Source: Rhizobium sophoriradicis (GTDB taxonomy: Bacteria; Pseudomonadota; Alphaproteobacteria; Rhizobiales; Rhizobiaceae). Taken from it: a DNA stretch of 64,000 nt. How positions within the stretch are numbered: position 1 is the stretch's first letter; each line of letters begins with the position of its first letter. Below are positions 61,445-64,000 of the stretch, piece by piece. The position numbers and the translations under genes are program-made. The notes under the pieces are model-generated. The model was not told the origin of the DNA. It saw nothing but the letters and a program-made list of their open reading frames with translations, and made no database searches. The stretch covers positions 310,001 through 374,000 of the forward strand of contig NZ_RQIH01000001.1 of the NCBI RefSeq assembly GCF_003939025.1, written 5' to 3'.

Positions 61445-61903
61445 TTACTGGCAGACATCGACCCAGCTCGCGCCGGTAAGCTCCGCCAGCCGTCCGGTGC
61501 CGATGCGCACGGCCGAATTGGTCGAGCCGGCCGCAGGCACGACTTCGTCGAAGCGCTTCAGCGAAACGTCGCAGTAAATGGGCAGCGGCGAAGGCAGGCC
61601 GAACGGGCAGACACCGCCGACCGGATGGCTGGTGACCGCCACGACCTCTTCTGCGTCGAGCATGCGCCCCTTTGCTCCGAACGTGTCCTTGAACTTGCGA
61701 TTGTCGAGTCGCGCCGTGCCACAGGCGACGACCAGCATCATCTGCTCGCCGACGCGCAGGCAGATCGTCTTGGCAATCTGCGCGGGCTCGACGCCGTGGG
61801 CTTCGGCGGCAAGCGCCACCGTCGAGGAGCTCTCGGTGGTTTCGATGATGTCGATATCGGGTGCATGCGCACGGAGGAAGGCGCGGACGGATTCTAGGCT
61901 CAT
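61445..61903 (-). CDS. YbaK/EbsC-family aminoacyl-tRNA deacylase
   Basis: A 152-residue protein of the YbaK/ProX editing-domain family, which hydrolyses mischarged aminoacyl-tRNAs such as Cys- or Ala-tRNAPro. Typical motifs are IAKTICLRVGEQMMLVVACG, the lysine-containing LDNRKFKDTFGAKGRMLDAE and the GVCPFGL loop with its conserved Gly-Pro region. ATG 61903 (MSLESVRAFLRAHAPD) is chosen as the conserved start. It diverges from the alpha-glucoside-type binding-protein gene by 248 bp. Confidence 0.87.
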   Translation of the reverse strand: MSLESVRAFLRAHAPDIDIIETTESSSTVALAAEAHGVEPAQIAKTICLRVGEQMMLVVACGTARLDNRKFKDTFGAKGRMLDAEEVVAVTSHPVGGVCPFGLPSPLPIYCDVSLKRFDEVVPAAGSTNSAVRIGTGRLAELTGASWVDVCQ

Positions 61904-61969
61904 GGGGGCAATGCTAGACCAGCAAAAGCGCAATTTGAAGCGCAAAACATCCCCGCCGGAAACCGGCGC

Positions 61970-62017
61970 TTGCAAGTCTTTAGGACATCGTCATAATAAT
62001 TTTGCACACGTGCTCAA
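61970..62017 (+). promoter_or_regulatory. Candidate promoter and operator of the Agl-type operon
   Basis: A plus-strand promoter can be drawn: -35 TTGCAA (61970-61975), about 18 bp, -10 TAATAA or AATAAT (61994-62000). Directly downstream is TTGCACACGTGCTCAA (62002-62017), an imperfect palindrome centred on CACGTG with TTG...CAA ends, resembling LacI-family operators. A start site near 62006 would lie in it. No LacI gene is present within the window next to this operon, so the regulator would be beyond 64 kb or unlinked. Confidence 0.45.
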
Positions 62018-62151
62018 TTTTGTCATTCGGCCGTTACATCGACCCCATAGAGCGGGACTAGTCACGTTTTCGTGGGTTTCGGAACGGCCGTCAAGCGACA
62101 GTGCTGACCCGTCAAGAGGCCTCACACTGCTCTTCCAGGGAGACGAAGAAA

Positions 62152-63498
62152 ATGACCATTTTGCCGACACTGAAATCCCTCACGATTGCGGCCGCCATCC
62201 TGGCCTCGACCTCCGCCGTTGCGCTTGCCAAAGACGTCACCATCAGCGTCTGGGCAGGCGGCACCGGCCCGAACGACACCTATCGACTCGACGCCATCGA
62301 GATCGCAGCCCAGCAACTGCAGCGCGAAGCAGCTCTCAAGGGTGAAGACCTGAAGATCACCATCGAGAAGAAGGCCTATTCCGGCTGGGACGATTTCAAG
62401 CAGGCGCTGACGCTTGCCGCGGAAGCCAAGACCGCCCCGAACATCGTCGCCAGCGGTCATGAAGACATCGCGCCCTGGTCACAGGCCGGCCTTATCGTTC
62501 CGATCGAGGATCACGTTGATCTCGACGCCTGGCCGCTCAACGGCATCTACGAAAACCTGATGCAGATCGCCTCGTACAACGGCACCGTATACGGCATTCC
62601 GCAGGATGCCGAATCCCGCCCGATGTTCTTCTGGAAGCCTTACATGAAGGCGATCGGCTATAGCGACGCCGATCTCGATGCGCTGCCGCAGAATGTTCAG
62701 GACGGCAAGTACACCATGAAGAACCTGCTCGAAGATGCCAAGAAGATGCAGGACAAGGGTCTCGTCCAGCCCGGTTACGGCTTTTATCCGCGCCCCAGCA
62801 ACGGCCCTGACTACTGGCAGTTCTACACGAGCTTCGGCGGCACGATGGAAGAAAACGGCAAGCTCGTTTTCGACAAGGCGGCCATGACCCGCACCTATCA
62901 GTTCATCTCCGATGCCGTGAAAACGGGCGTCACCAAGAAGAACCATATCGGCATGCCGGGTGATCAGTGGTGGAAGGAAGTCGCCACCGGCAAGGCCGGC
63001 ATCTGGGACGCCGGCACCTGGCATTATGCCCGCCTCGTCAACCAGGAAGGCCTGAAGGATTTCTTCGACAACATCGTCTTCACGCTGATCCCGGCCGGCG
63101 AGGGCGGCAAGGCCAACACGCTGACGCATCCGCTCGTCTACATGCTGACCGCAGGACACAGCGATGAAGATACGCAGATCGCCGCTCAGCTGATCACGAT
63201 CGCCTCCGAACCGCGCATCAACGCGCTGCATGCGATCAAATCGGCCCATCTCGGCATCTCCAAAGCCGAAGCCGAAGTGGACTTCTATGCGGACGACCGC
63301 TGGGCTCGCGAAGCCACCGAGCGCCTGCTGCCGCATGCCAATGCGATGCCGAACAATTCCGATTTCGGAAAATATTGGAACATTATGTGGAAGAACCTCG
63401 AGGCATCCTGGACCGGCGCCAAGACCGTCGACGCCGCCATCGGCGATGCCGAGAGCGAGCTGAAGAGCACGCTCGGCGACAAGATCGTCATCCGCTAA
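62152..63498 (+). CDS. aglE: Alpha-glucoside-type sugar-binding protein (AglE-like)
   Basis: A 448-residue secreted binding protein. Signal peptide MTILPTLKSLTIAAAILASTSAVALA. Features matching the AglE branch are VTISVWAGGTGPNDTYRLDA, YSGWDDFKQALTLAAEAKTA and NIVASGHEDIAPWSQAG, with IPQDAESRPMFFWKPYMKAI in the second lobe. ATG 62152 is preceded by CAGGGAGACGAAGAAA. It heads an importer operon that continues past the window edge. Known AglE proteins bind sucrose, maltose or trehalose; the gene symbol is given by resemblance. Confidence 0.82.
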   Translation: MTILPTLKSLTIAAAILASTSAVALAKDVTISVWAGGTGPNDTYRLDAIEIAAQQLQREAALKGEDLKITIEKKAYSGWDDFKQALTLAAEAKTAPNIVASGHEDIAPWSQAGLIVPIEDHVDLDAWPLNGIYENLMQIASYNGTVYGIPQDAESRPMFFWKPYMKAIGYSDADLDALPQNVQDGKYTMKNLLEDAKKMQDKGLVQPGYGFYPRPSNGPDYWQFYTSFGGTMEENGKLVFDKAAMTRTYQFISDAVKTGVTKKNHIGMPGDQWWKEVATGKAGIWDAGTWHYARLVNQEGLKDFFDNIVFTLIPAGEGGKANTLTHPLVYMLTAGHSDEDTQIAAQLITIASEPRINALHAIKSAHLGISKAEAEVDFYADDRWAREATERLLPHANAMPNNSDFGKYWNIMWKNLEASWTGAKTVDAAIGDAESELKSTLGDKIVIR

Positions 63499-63513
63499 AG
63501 TCGAAGCACTCTT

Positions 63514-63540
63514 CCGGGCAGCGGCGACCCCGCTGCCCGG
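63514..63540 (+). other. Intercistronic hairpin after AglE-like gene
   Basis: CCGGGCAGCGG (63514-63524) pairs perfectly over 11 bp with CCGCTGCCCGG (63530-63540) around a 5-nt loop, 15 bp after the binding-protein stop and 22 bp before the permease ATG. There is no T-run. It is the same arrangement as in the other five importer operons here. Confidence 0.7.
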
Positions 63541-63562
63541 TCCGTCCCGCGAGGAGGCTTCC

Positions 63563-64000
63563 ATGAAATCGTCCAGAAGGCTTGGACTGGTGATGATCGC
63601 GCCTGCCGCGATCATGATCGTCCTGTTCTTCCTGATGCCGGTCGTTCTGACGGCGGTCTTCTCGATGACCAATATGACGACCGCAACCGGCATTTCCGGC
63701 GGCGTCTATCAGATCGCACCCAATTCCTTGATCGCACTGAAGTCGGCCATGCCCGACATTGCCGCCGAGATGACCGAACCGCGCTACGCGATCGACGAGG
63801 CGGGCCTAAAGGCCGTCGAGGGTCTCGGCCTTGCGCCTGGTATCGCCGCGGAGCTGCGCGCCAAACATGCCGGCGAGGTCTTCCCGACGCGCCGCGAAGC
63901 CGAGCGCATGATCAAGGACCTCGCCGACCGGCCTTCGACGCGCGAGGTCAAGCAGATTTCCGAACAGTTCAACCGCTCGGTCGTCAACACCCGGTTCGAC
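63563..64000 (+). CDS. aglF: Alpha-glucoside-type ABC permease (AglF-like), 5' part
   Basis: The first 146 codons of a permease that runs off the window end. GCGAGGAGGCTTCC precedes ATG 63563. The first transmembrane helix is LGLVMIAPAAIMIVLFFLM followed by PVVLTAVFSMTNM. A long hydrophilic segment then follows (about residues 40-146, including LAPGIAAELRAKHAGEVFPT), predicted to be periplasmic. Such a large insertion between helices 1 and 2 is known for AglF/MalF-type permeases, where it contacts the binding protein. Six-helix core not visible here. Confidence 0.75.
   Translation, partial: MKSSRRLGLVMIAPAAIMIVLFFLMPVVLTAVFSMTNMTTATGISGGVYQIAPNSLIALKSAMPDIAAEMTEPRYAIDEAGLKAVEGLGLAPGIAAELRAKHAGEVFPTRREAERMIKDLADRPSTREVKQISEQFNRSVVNTRFD

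Overview
The window looks like part of a repABC plasmid or chromid from a fast-growing Rhizobiaceae, most likely the Rhizobium etli/leguminosarum group. A complete repA-repB-repC cassette sits in the middle on the minus strand (26.9-30.6 kb). It has two parS-type palindromes and a candidate antisense RNA. Around it is typical rhizobial accessory content: six ABC importers with their binding proteins (one cut by the window edge), sugar dehydrogenases and dehydratases, and LacI, GntR, AraC, XRE and two-component regulators.

Left arm (0-26.8 kb). 1) A sugar module: LacI regulator, FucU/RbsD mutarotase and PfkB/ribokinase on the plus strand, facing an RbsABC-type importer plus an SMP-30 lactonase on the minus strand; a GAF histidine kinase and response regulator diverge from the importer. 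2) A GntR-controlled operon that joins a nitrate/sulfonate/taurine-type ABC importer to an IlvD/Edd dehydratase and an RraA-family aldolase, which suggests catabolism of a sugar acid. 3) A fructan-derived sugar module: LacI regulator, three phased operators, a MalEFGK-type importer, a beta-helix protein closely resembling inulin fructotransferase/DFA III hydrolase but without a signal peptide, and a GH32 fructosidase. Together these read as import and intracellular breakdown of difructose anhydride. 4) A decayed ISNCY-type insertion sequence and a broken ORF separate this module from repC.

Right arm (30.9-64 kb): an XRE regulator, a fosmidomycin-resistance-type MFS pump, metQNI methionine uptake, methylmalonyl-CoA mutase, an unassigned protein, a XylX-like FAH-fold dehydratase, two Gfo/Idh/MocA dehydrogenases, a GNAT and a VOC protein. 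Next come an AraC-controlled sugar ABC operon that ends in a Gfo/Idh/MocA-aldo/keto reductase fusion, and a complete cytochrome bd operon (regulator-cydD-cydC-cydA-cydB-cydX) headed by a perfect 26-bp palindrome. HupE, a 2-hydroxyacid dehydrogenase, a Tim44-like protein and a YbaK deacylase follow. The window ends inside an alpha-glucoside-type (Agl) importer operon.

A recurring architectural feature is a strong intercistronic hairpin directly downstream of every one of the six binding-protein genes, whatever the transporter family. I saw no tRNA, rRNA or CRISPR array.
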